Assembly: GCF_007747795.1 (NCBI RefSeq)
Contig: NZ_CP036275.1
Coordinates: 4,394,001 to 4,458,000 of the forward strand
Reading direction: 5' to 3'
DNA: 64,000 bases
Source: Maioricimonas rarisocia
GTDB lineage: Bacteria > Planctomycetota > Planctomycetia > Planctomycetales > Planctomycetaceae
Shown: one piece after another, positions 9,435 to 22,295 of the stretch
Layout: every line of letters begins with the position of its first letter
How positions within the stretch are numbered: position 1 is the stretch's first letter
Translations under genes and position numbers: made by a program
Notes under the pieces: generated by a model
The model's database searches: none
Told to the model about the DNA's origin: nothing
What the model saw: the letters and a program-made list of their open reading frames with translations, nothing else

Positions 9435-9489
9435 GTCGAGTTGGCCGCACCGCTGTGACTCAGAAGAGCACGCCTGAAGCCGGATCGCG

Positions 9490-10239
9490 CTACCGCTCCA
9501 TCGTCCACGATCCGCCACCTCCGCCGTCGAACGCCCACGTTCCCGCCATCGTCCGTCCGTCTTCGGAACATGTCAGCCGCGCGGTACCGGTCTGGCTGTG
9601 CCAGGGCTCCGAGAAGGCGTACTCGAACACGCGGGTGGAAGAATCGTAGGTTCCGCGGGTGATGATCCCGTTCATCCCCGCCCCCTGGATCCAGCTGCCC
9701 ACCACGTGCTCACGGCCATCACTGGTCGCGACGTCGGCGGCGCGGATCGTCACCGGTCCCCAGTTGGAGGACCACTCGCCGACGATCGACAGCGTCGAGA
9801 CGACCGCCGGCAGGATCGGTCGCCCCGTTGAGGCATCGAAGGAGGTCCGACTGACGATCGCCGTGATCGCCCGCAGGCAGTCCCGTCGGGTTGGCACATC
9901 GTCACTCGACGCGTAGATGTTCTGCAGTGCCGGGACGACCTCAAACGTCCCAACCCGATCCAGAAGTGTGGCGATTTCCTCGAAGTCGTCGCCGTCCGCG
10001 CTCACCAGCCGATTGACCAGCACGATGCTGGCGTGCGGACCGAGGTGGAGGATGCCATCACGTGCGGTCGCGCGCATCTCTTCGTCGTCGTTCTCAATGA
10101 GGGCCCGGGTGAAGAAGCCGGCAAGCTCGTCGGCCGTCGGAAGAGATGCCGCGTCGCTCGATGCTGCAACCGGCAGTAGATCTTCGCCGACACAGGCGAG
10201 CAGGCCGGTGCCAACCATCCCGATTAGAAACAGGCGCAT
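9490..10239 (-). CDS. Small secreted protein or lipoprotein with HEAT-like N-terminal half
   Basis: 249 residues. A short hydrophobic start ends in GLLAC, which could be a lipobox with the lipidated Cys at 16. The region to about 140 looks like helical HEAT-type repeats (ARDGILHLGPHASIVLVNRL and EVVPALQNIYASSDDVPTRR). From about 150 the pattern VGEWSSNWGPV, then RGTYDSSTRVFEYAF and SEDGRTMAGTWAF resembles small beta-barrel domains of the DUF1579 kind. I do not recognise a function. It lies downstream of clpB behind a strong terminator and so is probably transcribed separately. Confidence 0.65.
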   Translation of the reverse strand: MRLFLIGMVGTGLLACVGEDLLPVAASSDAASLPTADELAGFFTRALIENDDEEMRATARDGILHLGPHASIVLVNRLVSADGDDFEEIATLLDRVGTFEVVPALQNIYASSDDVPTRRDCLRAITAIVSRTSFDASTGRPILPAVVSTLSIVGEWSSNWGPVTIRAADVATSDGREHVVGSWIQGAGMNGIITRGTYDSSTRVFEYAFSEPWHSQTGTARLTCSEDGRTMAGTWAFDGGGGGSWTMER

Positions 10240-10269
10240 GGCGACGACTCCTCACTCAGCCGGATGGAA

Positions 10270-10314
10270 GCGGAAAGGAAAACGACGCGTCTCTCACAAA
10301 GAAAGACGCGTCGT
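10270..10314 (-). terminator. Intrinsic terminator of clpB
   Basis: ACGACGCGTCT at 10282-10292 pairs perfectly with AGACGCGTCGT at 10304-10314 (11 bp, 11-base loop). On the minus strand the stem is followed by TTTTCCTTTCC. It lies 50 bases past the clpB stop codon. Confidence 0.85.
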
Positions 10315-10364
10315 CGTTCAGTGAAGTTCCGCAGGACTGCAGAGAGTCGGCACCATGAGCCGGC

Positions 10365-13007
10365 TCAGTCGACACGGGCGAACGCAAACTCGCCGTGCTG
10401 ATTGTCGACGCGAACCTTCGATCCTTCGGGAAACTCCCCGCTGAGGATCGCCGTCGCGAGACTGTTCTGCAGCCGGTTCTGGATGACTCGCTTGAGCGGT
10501 CGGGCTCCGTAGTGCGGATCGTACCCTTCTTCACCCAGCAGTCGCTTCGCTTCGTCGGTGACCTCGAGTTCGTAGCCATGCTCGCGCATCTGGTCGGCAA
10601 CGCGACGCAGTTGCAGTTCGACGATCTTCTGGATCTCGGCGCGCCCGAGCGGATGGAAGACGATGACGTCGTCGATCCGGTTGAGGAACTCCGGCAGGAA
10701 CCGTTGCCGCAGCGCTTCCATGCAGCGTGTGCGGATCTGTTCCTCTTCCTCGGTGCCCGCCAGATCGATAATCGCCTGGCTGCCCAGGTTCGACGTCATC
10801 ACCACGATGGTATTCGTAAAGTCGACCGTCCTGCCGTGTCCGTCGGTCAGACGTCCGTCATCGAGCAGTTGCAACAGGACGTTGAAGACGTCCCGATGCG
10901 CCTTTTCGATCTCGTCGAACAGCACGACCGAGTAAGGCTGGCGGCGGACCCCTTCGGTCAGGCGGCCCCCTTCTTCGTAGCCGACATAGCCGGGAGGCGC
11001 ACCGATCAGCCGGGCCACTGAGTGCTGCTCCATGAACTCGCTCATGTCGATGCGGATCATGTTCCGCTCGTCATCGAACAGGAATTCGGCGAGCGCCTTA
11101 CATAGCTCGGTTTTGCCGACGCCGGTCGGCCCAAGGAAGATGAACGAGCCGATCGGCCGGTTCTGGTCCTGCAGGCCGGAGCGTGAACGGCGAACAGCGT
11201 TCGAGACCGCCGTGACCGCTTCTTCCTGGTTGATCATCCGCTGATGCAGACCATCTTCCATGTACAGCAGCTTCTCGCGCTCGGTCTGCAGCATCCGCGT
11301 AACCGGCACACCGGTCCATGCCGAGACCACCTGCGCAATCTCTTCGGGGCCGACTTCGGTCCGTAGCAGTCGCTGCTTCTGCTCCGGCTCTTCGGCCTGC
11401 TGTTCCGACTCGGCCTCCTGCTGCTCGAGCGAACTGCGCAGCTGCTGCCGTCGACTCTCCAGTTCGAACAGTCGCTGATAGTCCGACTCGTCGACCAGCT
11501 GTCCGGACGCCTGACGGTCGCGAATCGACGCCTCGACCTGGCTGTATTCGAGGTCGACGTTCTCCAGCTCTTCGCGCACGCTCTTCACGTCCCCCAGGCC
11601 GAGCTTTTCCGCCTCCCACTGTTCCTTGAGGCTGGCCAGCTTCTGCTGCAGGGACTCGATTTCCTCCTGGATCTCGCCGCGGCGTTTCTCGGCATGCTCT
11701 TCCCGCTCCTCGGCCAGTTGCCGGGCGGCCAACTCAAGCTGCGTCAGTCGCCGCTGGACCTCGTCGATTTCGGAAGGGACGGAGTGGAGTTCCATCGACA
11801 CGCGCGAGGCGGCTTCGTCGACCAGATCGATCGCCTTATCGGGCAGAAAGCGGTCGCCGATGTACCGGTTCGACAGTGTGGCGGCAGCAACGAGGGCCGA
11901 GTCGCGAATCTTGATCTCGTGATGCTTCTCGTACCGCTCCTTGAGTCCACGCAGAATCGCCACGGTGTTGTCCACGCTCGGTTCCTTGACCATGACCGGC
12001 TGGAAGCGACGTTCGAGTGCAGCATCCTTCTCGATGTGCTTGCGATACTCGTCGAGCGTCGTTGCACCGACGCAATGCAGTTCCCCGCGAGCCAGCGCCG
12101 GCTTGAGCAGGTTGGAGGCGTCCATCGCTCCCTCGGCCGCCCCGGCCCCCACGACGGTATGCAACTCGTCGATGAACAGAACGATCTGCCCCTCCGCCTG
12201 CTCGACATCCTTGAGGACCGCTTTCAGGCGATCCTCGAACTCGCCCCGGAACTTCGCGCCCGCCACGAGCGCACCCATATCGAGGGCGACGACGCGCTTG
12301 TCCCGAAGGACCTGCGGAACATCCCCGAGCACAATCCGGTGGGCGAGTCCTTCGACGATGGCCGTCTTGCCGACGCCCGGCTCACCGATGAGGACGGGAT
12401 TGTTTTTGCGCCGCCGCGAGAGAACCTGGATGACGCGACGGATCTCGGCATCGCGCCCGATGACCGGGTCGATCTTCCCCTTGCGGGCCAGCTCGACGAG
12501 GTCCTTACCGTAACGCTGCAGTGCCTGGTACTTGTCTTCGGGATTCTGGTCGGTCACCGTCTGGCCTCCGCGCACGGCCTGCATCGCCTGCAGAATGTCG
12601 TCGGTCGTGATGGCGTTGAGTTCGAGCAGTCGTTTCGCGGCGTCCTCGACTTCGGTCAGCCCCATCAGCAGATGCTCGGTCGAGACGAACTGGTCACGCA
12701 TCGCGTCGGCCCGCTTCTGTGCGGCCTCGAAGACCTGCATGATGGCCTGTCCGGCTCCGACCTGCGCCGCCGCGCCGGACGCCTTGGGCAGACGTTCGAC
12801 TTCACCGTCCACCATGTCCTGCAATTGCGTGAGGTTGACGCCGATCTTCTGCAGGATCGCGCGGGGAATTCCCTCCGCTTCGTCAAGCAGGCTCTTGAGC
12901 AGATGGAGCGGAACAATCTGCGGGTTGCCGTTGCTGACGGCGACCTGCTGTGCGTTCTGCACAGCTTCCTGAGCTTTGACCGTGAGTTTGTCGGGATGAA
13001 ATGCCAT
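10365..13007 (-). CDS. clpB: ClpB protein disaggregase (Hsp100 AAA+ ATPase)
   Basis: 880 residues from the ATG at 13007, which has GGAGG about 9 bases upstream; the frame continues further upstream without a plausible start. The order is that of ClpB: N-terminal Clp_N repeats ([13 protein letters not shown]), first AAA+ domain with [18 protein letters not shown], a long heptad-rich middle coiled coil (about residues 400-530), second AAA+ domain with [19 protein letters not shown] and arginine-finger regions, and the C-terminal D2-small domain. It works with DnaK to dissolve aggregates in the cytoplasm. It lies directly downstream of dnaK on the same strand, separated by 288 bases with a hairpin, so it may share heat-shock control. 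Confidence 0.96.
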   Translation of the reverse strand: MAFHPDKLTVKAQEAVQNAQQVAVSNGNPQIVPLHLLKSLLDEAEGIPRAILQKIGVNLTQLQDMVDGEVERLPKASGAAAQVGAGQAIMQVFEAAQKRADAMRDQFVSTEHLLMGLTEVEDAAKRLLELNAITTDDILQAMQAVRGGQTVTDQNPEDKYQALQRYGKDLVELARKGKIDPVIGRDAEIRRVIQVLSRRRKNNPVLIGEPGVGKTAIVEGLAHRIVLGDVPQVLRDKRVVALDMGALVAGAKFRGEFEDRLKAVLKDVEQAEGQIVLFIDELHTVVGAGAAEGAMDASNLLKPALARGELHCVGATTLDEYRKHIEKDAALERRFQPVMVKEPSVDNTVAILRGLKERYEKHHEIKIRDSALVAAATLSNRYIGDRFLPDKAIDLVDEAASRVSMELHSVPSEIDEVQRRLTQLELAARQLAEEREEHAEKRRGEIQEEIESLQQKLASLKEQWEAEKLGLGDVKSVREELENVDLEYSQVEASIRDRQASGQLVDESDYQRLFELESRRQQLRSSLEQQEAESEQQAEEPEQKQRLLRTEVGPEEIAQVVSAWTGVPVTRMLQTEREKLLYMEDGLHQRMINQEEAVTAVSNAVRRSRSGLQDQNRPIGSFIFLGPTGVGKTELCKALAEFLFDDERNMIRIDMSEFMEQHSVARLIGAPPGYVGYEEGGRLTEGVRRQPYSVVLFDEIEKAHRDVFNVLLQLLDDGRLTDGHGRTVDFTNTIVVMTSNLGSQAIIDLAGTEEEEQIRTRCMEALRQRFLPEFLNRIDDVIVFHPLGRAEIQKIVELQLRRVADQMREHGYELEVTDEAKRLLGEEGYDPHYGARPLKRVIQNRLQNSLATAILSGEFPEGSKVRVDNQHGEFAFARVD

Positions 13008-13246
13008 GGCCAATGTCCTCCAGCGCAGGCGTGCAGGCACGGCTGCGTCAACATGCGGGTGCATCAGCGGCCCAGGAGAAGCGGGCCGGCGAGGTGGGAA
13101 TGGTATCGGTGTGATCGATAGCCTCGGGGAACTGTGGCGGGAGAACTCCCGCGAGATGTCTGCCCCGGGGCGGCGTGCGTGCGGCTCGATTCGAAGACGG
13201 AGAAGCCGCACAACAGCTCCGCCACGTACTCGCAACCGGCCCCCGT

Positions 13247-13275
13247 GGGGAGCTCCTGCAGAACAGGAGCCCCCC
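13247..13275 (-). terminator. GC-rich hairpin between dnaK and clpB
   Basis: GGGG-A-GCTCCTG at 13247-13258 pairs with CAGGAGC-CCCC at 13264-13274 around a CAGAA loop. It lies just after the dnaK stop on the minus strand. No clear T-run follows, so it may be an attenuator or an mRNA 3'-end stabiliser rather than a full terminator. Confidence 0.5.
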
Positions 13276-13295
13276 GACCAGGAGACCGACTCTCA

Positions 13296-15215
<1,920 letters not shown>

Positions 15216-15830
15216 CAGTCAGGCTCCTCTCGTTTCGAGCGGTTGGTATTCGGTCCTGCGTTGGCGGACGCGAGCGGCCTCACAGAATCGTCTCCACGCA
15301 GAAGACCGTCCGGCACCGCCCGCTCGCACAGCATCAGTTTCAACTGTTTCGTCTGAACTCGACCGTACGGAGTTCCTTTCAAGCAAGGGGCATGCCGCAC
15401 TCGGCACAATTCCCCCAACACACCACAAGTCATTTGCCAGACGACTCTTAGTACGCACCACGGAAATGGCAGGTTCTGCGAGGGCACAAGAAATGCCATT
15501 TTGGCACCACCTTCGGCGGGATCTCCCCACTCGAGAGCTGCCGAAGTGGCAGCCTGAACAAAAACACATCGGTCTGCCGCGATTGGTCGCCGCGGGCAAC
15601 TTGACACGCCCGCAATCGCACTGTAGAACGCTGTCTCCAAGTTATTTGCGCTTCAGGATTTAATCCCACCGGACGGGAAAGCCACCGCCCGTGGTGCGGG
15701 GCCATGTCGTGGCAGTCGGGGCAGATCGCCCACTGCATGACCTTCACCGATGGTTCCGCTCCCCTTGGCAGAACTCAAGATTTCGGCACCTGCTGCTGCG
15801 GGTGTCGCATCGGAGCCCTGAGCACTGCAG
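15216..15830. promoter_or_regulatory. Divergent intergenic region between dnaK and pheA
   Basis: 615 bases that must contain the dnaK and pheA promoters. I find no CIRCE element and no clear sigma-70 or sigma-32 pair. A few short inverted repeats are present (for example TGCCGCACTCGGCA near 15390). Small open frames on both strands here show no family likeness. Confidence 0.35.
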
Positions 15831-17024
15831 ATGGCCAAGAAACGAGCGACCAAAAAGCGGGTCAAAAAAGCGGCTCCCCCCGCCCGCAAGTCGACCAAGA
15901 GCTCGCGCAGCCGTGCGACTACCAAGTCGGCCGCCAAGAAGGTTGTCCGCAAGAAACCTTCCGGTTCCATCGAATCGCGGCTGAAGTCCCTCGATCGCGA
16001 AATCGTCAAGCTGATCAATCAGCGGACAGAATTGACGATCGATCAGCTCAAGGCGAGCGACGAACCGCAGACGCTGATGTTCTCGACGCAGGCGGAAGCC
16101 GAGCTGTGGCAGCGCCTCGACGAGGCCAACAAGGGCCCGCTTTCCAGCGTCGCGATCCGTTCGGTCTACCGCGAAGTCCTCAGCGCCGCCCGCAGTCGCA
16201 TCCGCACGCTCCGGGTCGCCTATCTCGGACCGCCTTTCAGCTTCACGCACCTGGCCGCGATCGAACGGTTCGGCAAGAGCGCCGACCTGATCCCGGTCAA
16301 CACGATTGCCTCGGTGTTTGAAGAGGTGAACCGCGGACACGCCGACTACGGCATCGTCCCGATCGAGAACAGCACCGACGGCCGCATCGTCGACACACTC
16401 GACATGTTCACCCGGCTGCCGCTGCGGATCTGCGGCGAAGTTCAGATGGCGGTGCACCATAACCTGCTGTCCCGATCGCCCCGCAGCGAAATCGTCGAGA
16501 TCTACAGCAAGCCGCAGGCTCTCTCGCAGTGCCGCGACTGGCTGGCCCGCAACATGCCGCAGGCCCGGCTGATCGAAGTCACCAGTACGTCGACTGCCGC
16601 CCAGCTGGCCCGGGACAAGCCCGGTGCCGCCGCCGTCGCCAGCCGGCAGGCCGCCGTGCAGTACGAGCTGCAGATCATCGCCGACAGCATCGAGGACAAC
16701 ACCCATAACGTCACCCGGTTCGCCGTAATCGGGGACGATACGACCGAGTCGACCGGCCGGGACCGGACAGCCCTGCTGCTGCAGATCCCGCACACGCCCG
16801 GTTCGCTCTCCGAAGCCTTGACCGCCTTCAAGAAGAACAAGATCAACCTCACGTGGATCGAGTCCTTCCCCCTTCGCGGTCCGGAAGTCGGTTACCTGTT
16901 CTTCCTCGATTTCGAAGGACATGCCAAAGAAGCGCCCATCAAACGGACGCTGAACGACCTCGAGAAGAAGGCTGTCCGGCTGGAAGTTCTCGGTTCCTAT
17001 CCGCGCAGCGAACCGCTCGCCTGA
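15831..17024 (+). CDS. pheA: Prephenate dehydratase with chorismate-mutase-like region, ACT domain and lysine-rich N-terminal tail
   Basis: 397 residues. Residues 1-45 are almost only Lys, Arg, Ala, Ser and Pro (for example [18 protein letters not shown]), like a histone H1 tail. Residues 46-110 resemble a chorismate mutase helix bundle ([19 protein letters not shown]). Residues about 125-305 are the dehydratase: [35 protein letters not shown] and the catalytic-site region [13 protein letters not shown]. An ACT domain follows ([19 protein letters not shown], then [12 protein letters not shown]), the usual site of phenylalanine feedback. It converts prephenate to phenylpyruvate in phenylalanine synthesis. 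The next gene starts the same pathway. The basic tail is not usual for PheA. Confidence 0.93.
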   Translation: MAKKRATKKRVKKAAPPARKSTKSSRSRATTKSAAKKVVRKKPSGSIESRLKSLDREIVKLINQRTELTIDQLKASDEPQTLMFSTQAEAELWQRLDEANKGPLSSVAIRSVYREVLSAARSRIRTLRVAYLGPPFSFTHLAAIERFGKSADLIPVNTIASVFEEVNRGHADYGIVPIENSTDGRIVDTLDMFTRLPLRICGEVQMAVHHNLLSRSPRSEIVEIYSKPQALSQCRDWLARNMPQARLIEVTSTSTAAQLARDKPGAAAVASRQAAVQYELQIIADSIEDNTHNVTRFAVIGDDTTESTGRDRTALLLQIPHTPGSLSEALTAFKKNKINLTWIESFPLRGPEVGYLFFLDFEGHAKEAPIKRTLNDLEKKAVRLEVLGSYPRSEPLA

Positions 17025-17170
17025 GAACATCCCCGGAAGCTGCCCCGGCCGAACACTTTACAGGCATCGCGCTGTCCGCCATGATGCCAGCGGCAACCGG
17101 TGCATCCTGACACCGGTCCGCTGCTCTTTCTGAAATCAACGACGTCCCCTGCGGTTGGAAGGATTGCGGA

Positions 17171-18199
17171 GTGATCATCGTCCTGAAACCGGACTGCACC
17201 GAGTCCCAGCTCGAACACATCTTCGAGAAGATCGAAGAGATGGGATTTCGCTACGAACTCAGCCGCGGCGTCAAACGATCGCTGGTCGGGGTCATCGGCG
17301 AAGAGGATCAGCTCCGCAACGCCCCCCTGCGGGCCATCCCCGGAGTTGAAGACGTCGTCCCCGTGCTCAAACCGTTCAAACTCGCCAGCCGCGAATTCCA
17401 GGAACACGACTCGTCGTTCGATCTGGGTCACGGCGTTCGTGTCGGCGATGGCGATCTGATGATGATCGCCGGCCCCTGTGCGATCGAGGGCGAAGACGTC
17501 CTCATGGAGATCGCCAAAGAGGTCAAGGCGGGTGGCGCGAACGTCCTGCGTGGCGGTGCCTTCAAACCGCGCACAAGCCCCTACAGCTTCCAGGGCATGG
17601 GCGAAGAGGGCCTGAAGATCCTGCGGAACGTCGGTGACGAACTGGGCATGCCGGTCGTGACCGAAGTCATGGACCCGCGACAGGTCGAACTGATCGACAA
17701 GTACACCGACCTGTTCCAGATCGGTGCCCGCAACATGCAGAATTTCAATCTGCTCAACGAGGTCGGCCAGACCAACCGGCCCGTGCTGCTCAAACGCGGA
17801 ATGAGCGCCACGGTGCAGGATCTGCTGATGTCGGCGGAGTACATTCTCTCCAACGGCAACAAGCAGGTGATTCTCTGCGAGCGCGGAATTCGCAGCTTCG
17901 ACTCGTCGACCCGTAACCTGCTCGACCTGGCGATGGTGCCGAACGTCAAATCGCTCTCGCACCTGCCCGTGATCGTCGACCCCAGCCACGCCACCGGCCG
18001 GCCGGACCTGATTCCGAGTATGGCACTGGCCGGCATCGCCGCCGGGGCTGACGGAATCCATATCGAAGTCCACAACTGCCCCGAGAAGGCGCTCAGCGAC
18101 GGTCAGCAGGCCCTCCTGCCGGACCAGTACGCCGAAGTCATCAAGCAGATCCGTGAGCTGGCACCGCTGTTCGGCAAGCGGATCCCGCAGCCGCAGTAA
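17171..18199 (+). CDS. aroF: 3-deoxy-7-phosphoheptulonate (DAHP) synthase with N-terminal ferredoxin-like domain
   Basis: 342 residues from a GTG preceded by a purine-rich TTGGAAGGATTGCGGA. Residues 1 to about 70 form a small regulatory domain ([20 protein letters not shown]) like that of Thermotoga-type and Bacillus-type DAHP synthases, which carries tyrosine/phenylalanine feedback. The barrel shows [51 protein letters not shown] and VDPSHATGR. It joins phosphoenolpyruvate and erythrose 4-phosphate at the entry of the shikimate pathway. Placement directly after pheA suggests a small aromatic amino acid unit; the gap is 146 bases. The gene name is by function only; other names (aroG, aroH) are used for this class. 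Confidence 0.93.
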   Translation: MIIVLKPDCTESQLEHIFEKIEEMGFRYELSRGVKRSLVGVIGEEDQLRNAPLRAIPGVEDVVPVLKPFKLASREFQEHDSSFDLGHGVRVGDGDLMMIAGPCAIEGEDVLMEIAKEVKAGGANVLRGGAFKPRTSPYSFQGMGEEGLKILRNVGDELGMPVVTEVMDPRQVELIDKYTDLFQIGARNMQNFNLLNEVGQTNRPVLLKRGMSATVQDLLMSAEYILSNGNKQVILCERGIRSFDSSTRNLLDLAMVPNVKSLSHLPVIVDPSHATGRPDLIPSMALAGIAAGADGIHIEVHNCPEKALSDGQQALLPDQYAEVIKQIRELAPLFGKRIPQPQ

Positions 18200-18376
18200 C
18201 GGACCGGGCCGGTTCCGCAAACCGCCTTCAACGAAGTGCCGCCAGAACGCGGCAACCCGTTCCGCGTCGCTTGCCAGAGCGAGCCGACGCAGTTTCATCC
18301 ACACCGATTCCGTGGAAGCTCCGACTGCTGCCCCTGCAGCGCCGCTTCCGCCTTTCTGTGACTCGAAAGCTGATTC

Positions 18377-19150
18377 ATGAGACGGATCCTTGTCGCCGGT
18401 AACTGGAAGATGAACACCACCGCCGCCAGCGGTGTCGAACTCGCCCGCGGTGTGGCCGCCGGAGCCCCGGCCGGTGAGAGCGGCGTCGACGTGCTCGTCG
18501 CTCCGCCGTTCCCGTACCTGGTCCCCGTCAAGGAAGCCCTCCAGGGGAGTGTCGTCCAGCTCGGCGCTCAGAACGCATATTTCGAAGAGTCCGGAGCCTT
18601 CACCGGCGAAGTCTCGGTCGACATGCTGCTCGACGTCGGCTGCAATGCCGTGATTCTCGGCCACAGCGAGCGGCGTCACGTCCTCGGCGAGACCGACGAA
18701 GTGATCAACCGCAAGGTCAAAGCATCGCTTGCCAAGGGTCTGCAGGTGATCCTGTGTGTCGGCGAACTGCTGGACGACCGCGAAGCCGGCCGGACCGAAG
18801 CGATCCTCGACGAACAGATGGCCGGCGGACTGGCCGATGTCGACGCCGAGGCCCTGAAAAACGTCGTCATCGCCTACGAGCCGGTCTGGGCGATCGGCAC
18901 CGGTAAGACGGCGTCTCCGGATCAGGCGGAATCGGCGCATGCCCATCTTCGCAAGTGGCTGGCAGATCGCTACAATGCTGAATCCGCCGACTCGATGCAG
19001 ATTCTCTACGGCGGGAGCGTCAAGCCGGCAAATGCCAAAGAACTGATCGGCCAGGACAACGTGGACGGTGCCCTGGTCGGTGGAGCAAGCCTCTCGGCCG
19101 AGAACTTCCTCGGCATCGTGACCGCCGCGACCGAGGTGGCCGCAGGTTGA
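18377..19150 (+). CDS. tpiA: Triosephosphate isomerase
   Basis: 257 residues, normal length. All active-site motifs are present: GNWKMN (Lys near residue 11), [11 protein letters not shown] (His near 95), [19 protein letters not shown] (catalytic Glu and the mobile loop) and YGGSVKP plus GALVGGASL for phosphate binding. It interconverts dihydroxyacetone phosphate and glyceraldehyde 3-phosphate in the cytoplasm. It is followed by secG 105 bases on, a gene pair common in bacteria. Confidence 0.98.
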   Translation: MRRILVAGNWKMNTTAASGVELARGVAAGAPAGESGVDVLVAPPFPYLVPVKEALQGSVVQLGAQNAYFEESGAFTGEVSVDMLLDVGCNAVILGHSERRHVLGETDEVINRKVKASLAKGLQVILCVGELLDDREAGRTEAILDEQMAGGLADVDAEALKNVVIAYEPVWAIGTGKTASPDQAESAHAHLRKWLADRYNAESADSMQILYGGSVKPANAKELIGQDNVDGALVGGASLSAENFLGIVTAATEVAAG

Positions 19151-19255
19151 ACTCCGAGGTGGTAACGGACGCTCCACGGTCGACGGCGAACAACCCTGTT
19201 CGAACGCATGCGACCATGGACTGGTCGCCTGATGGTGTAATGGAGGAGTGAGACG

Positions 19256-19795
19256 GTGAGCATTCTTGCAGTTCTCTCGCAGGTCCTGCTGCTGCTGTTC
19301 GGCCTGTTCCTGATGATCATCGTGCTCCTGCAGCGCGGTCGTGGCGGCGGACTGGCCGGTGCGTTCGGCGGCATGGGCGGACAAAGCGCCTTCGGTACCA
19401 AGGCGGGCGATGTCTTCACGCGAATCACAATCGTCGTCGCGGTCATCTGGGTGATTCTCGCCGGTGGCAGCGGACTGCTGATGCGTGCCTCCTCCGACTC
19501 GTATGCGAAGACCTTCGCCGACGAGACTGAGGTCGAAACCGAAGGCGAAGAAGCCGGCACGGGCCTCGATCTGGGTGGCGACGAAGGTGAAGGGGCCGGA
19601 GCCGCCGCTATCGACGAGCTGTTGCGGTCGACCGGCGGCGGCGAGGAGCCTGGTGCCGCAACCACACCGGAAGATACGCCCGCCACGACCAGCGATGCCG
19701 CCGACGAAACGGGCGAGTCTGCTGACGCCGATGCGGCCGGCGACGAAACGGCTGCCGACGATGCAGCTGCCCCCTCCGACGAAACTCAGCAGTAA
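19256..19795 (+). CDS. secG: SecG preprotein translocase subunit with a long acidic C-terminal tail
   Basis: 179 residues from a GTG with GGAGGAG upstream. The first 80 residues are SecG: two membrane helices around the conserved cytosolic loop LLQRGRGGGLAGAFGGMGGQ and SAFGTKAGD. From about residue 85 to the end the protein is a low-complexity tail of Glu, Asp, Ala, Thr and Gly with no basic patches. SecG normally ends near 75-110 residues; similar acidic or low-complexity tails occur in planctomycete SecG proteins as far as I recall. It assists SecYE in protein export across the inner membrane. Confidence 0.92.
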   Translation: MSILAVLSQVLLLLFGLFLMIIVLLQRGRGGGLAGAFGGMGGQSAFGTKAGDVFTRITIVVAVIWVILAGGSGLLMRASSDSYAKTFADETEVETEGEEAGTGLDLGGDEGEGAGAAAIDELLRSTGGGEEPGAATTPEDTPATTSDAADETGESADADAAGDETAADDAAAPSDETQQ

Positions 19796-19807
19796 GGTTT
19801 CACGCCC

Positions 19808-20689
19808 GTGCTTCTGAGCATGACCGGATTCGGCGAGGGCTCGTCGGCGAACGATCGACTGGCCGTCTCGGTCGAGGTCCGCAGTGTCAACAACCGGCAC
19901 CTGAAGATCACGACCCGGTGCCCCGACGCCTACCTGACACTCGAGTCGGAAGTCGAGAAAATCGTCCGCCGCTCGATCACGCGGGGAACCGTCACCGTAC
20001 ACGTACGGATTGACCGGCTCGCCGGACAGTCCCCGTACGCACTCGACGTTGACGCGGTCAGCCACTACTGGACGCAGTTGCGGCAGGTCGCCGACAAGCT
20101 GCACGTTGCCCCACCGGCTGACCTGAGTCCTCTGCTCGCCCTGCCGGGCGTCGTGTCGGAAGACTCGTCCCGCACGCTCACACCGGAGGACGGCAAGCTC
20201 GTCCACGACGCACTCGAGACCGCGCTGGCGACGCTGGGTGAGTTTCGCGTTCGCGAAGGGAAGGCGATGCGGGACGAACTCGAGCAGCAGTGCCTGACGA
20301 TCCAGAATCTGACCGAAGGGATCCGGGACCGGGCTCCGCAGATTGTGGACGCCTACCGGACGAAACTGCTCGAGCGGGTCAACGAGCTGCTCCGCAGTTC
20401 GAACATGGACATCACCGACGCCGACATTGTGCGGGAAGTCAGCCTGTTCGCCGATCGCTGCGACATCACCGAAGAGCTGACCCGGCTGCACTGCCACATC
20501 GATCAGTTCCGCGGGACGCTGGACAGCGAAGCCTCCATGGGCCGCCGCCTCGAATTCCTCTGCCAGGAACTTTTCCGGGAGATTAACACGATCGGGTCGA
20601 AGGCCAACGACGTGGAGATCGCCCACACGGTTGTCGACGTGAAGGCGTCGATCGAGAAGATCCGCGAAATCGTCCAGAACGTCGAATGA
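19808..20689 (+). CDS. yicC: YicC-family endoribonuclease-like protein
   Basis: 293 residues from a GTG; the start [12 protein letters not shown] matches the canonical YicC N-terminus. Other family marks are [18 protein letters not shown], and at the C-terminus [37 protein letters not shown]. In E. coli YicC is linked to stationary-phase survival and has been reported to act as a ribonuclease. It overlaps gmk by 4 bases (ATGA), and the order yicC-gmk-rpoZ-coaC is conserved in many bacteria. Confidence 0.93.
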   Translation: MLLSMTGFGEGSSANDRLAVSVEVRSVNNRHLKITTRCPDAYLTLESEVEKIVRRSITRGTVTVHVRIDRLAGQSPYALDVDAVSHYWTQLRQVADKLHVAPPADLSPLLALPGVVSEDSSRTLTPEDGKLVHDALETALATLGEFRVREGKAMRDELEQQCLTIQNLTEGIRDRAPQIVDAYRTKLLERVNELLRSSNMDITDADIVREVSLFADRCDITEELTRLHCHIDQFRGTLDSEASMGRRLEFLCQELFREINTIGSKANDVEIAHTVVDVKASIEKIREIVQNVE

Positions 20690-21330
20690 ACTCCATGAAC
20701 CTTGCAGATGGGCCGCACAGGACCGTGACTGCCGACAGCGCCCAAACCGACACGTCGTTTCAGGTCGTTGTGCTCTCGGGGCCGAGTGGCAGCGGCAAGA
20801 CGACGATCATCAAGCGGTTGCTCGGCACCACGCCGGTTCCGCTGATGATGTCGATCTCGGCGACGACGCGGCCGCCGCGACAGAACGAAGTCGACGGGCA
20901 ACACTATCACTTCCTCTCCCCCGAGGACTTCGAGCGCTACCGTCAGAACGACGAGTTCCTCGAATGTGCCGAGGTGCACAAGACCGGCTACTGGTACGGC
21001 ACGCTCCGCTCGGAGCTGGACCGCATCCGGAGTGCCGGGGCCTGGGCGCTGGTGGAAGTCGACGTCGAAGGGGCGCTGAACATCATGAAGCAATACCCCG
21101 AGGCGCTCACGATCTTCCTGCAGACGCCTTCGGTGGATGAATACGAAAACAGACTCCGGGCCCGCGGCACGGAGAGCGAGGAGCTGATTCAGCGTCGCTT
21201 GCAGACCGCGCGGCGGGAACTAGAATTTGCAGATTGCTACCGGTTTCGGGTGGTCAACGACGACCTCGACCGCGCCGTGCAGGAGATCTGCGAGATCCTC
21301 GCGAACAGACAGGCGGAACTTCATGCTTGA
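20686..21330 (+). CDS. gmk: Guanylate kinase
   Basis: 214 residues. After a 25-residue extension comes [19 protein letters not shown] (P-loop), then [21 protein letters not shown] (GMP-binding region), [12 protein letters not shown] and [27 protein letters not shown]. It phosphorylates GMP to GDP in the cytoplasm. It overlaps yicC by 4 bases and rpoZ by 8, so these three are translationally coupled. Confidence 0.96.
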   Translation: MNSMNLADGPHRTVTADSAQTDTSFQVVVLSGPSGSGKTTIIKRLLGTTPVPLMMSISATTRPPRQNEVDGQHYHFLSPEDFERYRQNDEFLECAEVHKTGYWYGTLRSELDRIRSAGAWALVEVDVEGALNIMKQYPEALTIFLQTPSVDEYENRLRARGTESEELIQRRLQTARRELEFADCYRFRVVNDDLDRAVQEICEILANRQAELHA

Positions 21331-21598
21331 TGACCTGAAGGAAGAGCACATCGTCAACAAGGTGGGTGGACGATTCAAGCTCTCCACACTGATTCAGAAA
21401 CGACTCGTGCAGCTGAACCGCGGTGCGCCCCCGCTGGTCGACTGCAAGGGACGGCCGGGCATGGATACGGTGCTGCAGGAGATCCTGCAGGACAAGATCT
21501 TCCTCGACGCTTCCGACAATGTCGTCATCGCCGTCGACGATGCCCCCGAGGTCGAAACCGAATTCGATGCCGGCGGACCGACGCTCGACGACATCTGA
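21323..21598 (+). CDS. rpoZ: RNA polymerase omega subunit
   Basis: 91 residues from the ATG at 21323, which overlaps the end of gmk by 8 bases. [19 protein letters not shown] and [19 protein letters not shown] match the N-terminal part of omega (MR proteins with R-x-L-s-x-L-I-x-K-R). The C-terminal third is acidic. Position directly behind gmk is the common site of rpoZ and supports the call. It stabilises the beta' subunit of RNA polymerase. Confidence 0.82.
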   Translation: MLDDLKEEHIVNKVGGRFKLSTLIQKRLVQLNRGAPPLVDCKGRPGMDTVLQEILQDKIFLDASDNVVIAVDDAPEVETEFDAGGPTLDDI

Positions 21599-21719
21599 GC
21601 CGGTCACCGGTCGTGTCCGTGGCGACGCTTCCACACAACTCCAGTGAGTTGATGCCAGCAGTTCTGGCTCAGGGCGCCGTTGCGCCCCGTGCCACGCATC
21701 TGTCGAGGAAGTATCGCCG

Positions 21720-22268
21720 ATGAAGGGTCGAGAAATCCTGCTTGCGGTCACCGGCGGCATCGCCGCGTACAAAACCGCCGACCTCACCAGCAAACTGGTC
21801 CAGCAGGGAGCAGGCGTGACGGTCGCCATGACCGAATCGGCCCACCGCTTCATTGGCCCGACGACCTTTCAGGCGCTCACCGGCCGCCCCGTCTACGGCG
21901 ACATGTTCGCTCCGCAGGAACACTTCCTGGGCGAGCACATCGGACTGGCCCGACGGGCCGAGCTGTACGTCATTGCCCCCTGCACGGCCAATACGATCTC
22001 GTCACTCGCGACCGGCCGTGCGGACGACCTCGTGTCGACGCTGGCACTGACGGTCACCTGCCCCGTGATGGTCGCCCCGGCGATGAACAGCGAGATGTGG
22101 AACAAGCCATCCACCCAGCGAAACCTGCAGCAGATCCGCGAGGACGGGATCGACATCTGCCAGCCCGGCAGCGGATGGCTCAGTTGCGGTATCGTCGGCC
22201 CCGGTCGCATGGCCGAACCGGCCGAAATCCTGGCCCGCATCGCGCAACTTCTTCCCGAGCAGGCCTGA
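21720..22268 (+). CDS. coaC: Phosphopantothenoylcysteine decarboxylase, stand-alone CoaC flavoprotein
   Basis: 182 residues, only the flavoprotein half of the usual CoaBC fusion. It begins with [21 protein letters not shown] (flavin binding), has the catalytic histidine in [43 protein letters not shown] (PxMNxxMW motif) and [17 protein letters not shown] (substrate clamp with the reductant Cys). It converts 4'-phosphopantothenoylcysteine to phosphopantetheine in coenzyme A synthesis. The CoaB synthetase is absent here and must be elsewhere. It follows rpoZ by 121 bases. Confidence 0.92.
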   Translation: MKGREILLAVTGGIAAYKTADLTSKLVQQGAGVTVAMTESAHRFIGPTTFQALTGRPVYGDMFAPQEHFLGEHIGLARRAELYVIAPCTANTISSLATGRADDLVSTLALTVTCPVMVAPAMNSEMWNKPSTQRNLQQIREDGIDICQPGSGWLSCGIVGPGRMAEPAEILARIAQLLPEQA

Positions 22269-22295
22269 ATCGTTCGGTGGAAACCGCACGGATGG

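Noticed and set aside
15216-15830. Search for a CIRCE element upstream of dnaK
   Set aside because: No TTAGCACTC / GAGTGCTAA inverted repeat is present.
16997-20626. A 1209-codon open frame on the minus strand
   Set aside because: It is antisense to pheA, the DAHP synthase, tpiA, secG and yicC, all of which are well supported. High GC in third positions keeps the opposite strand open.
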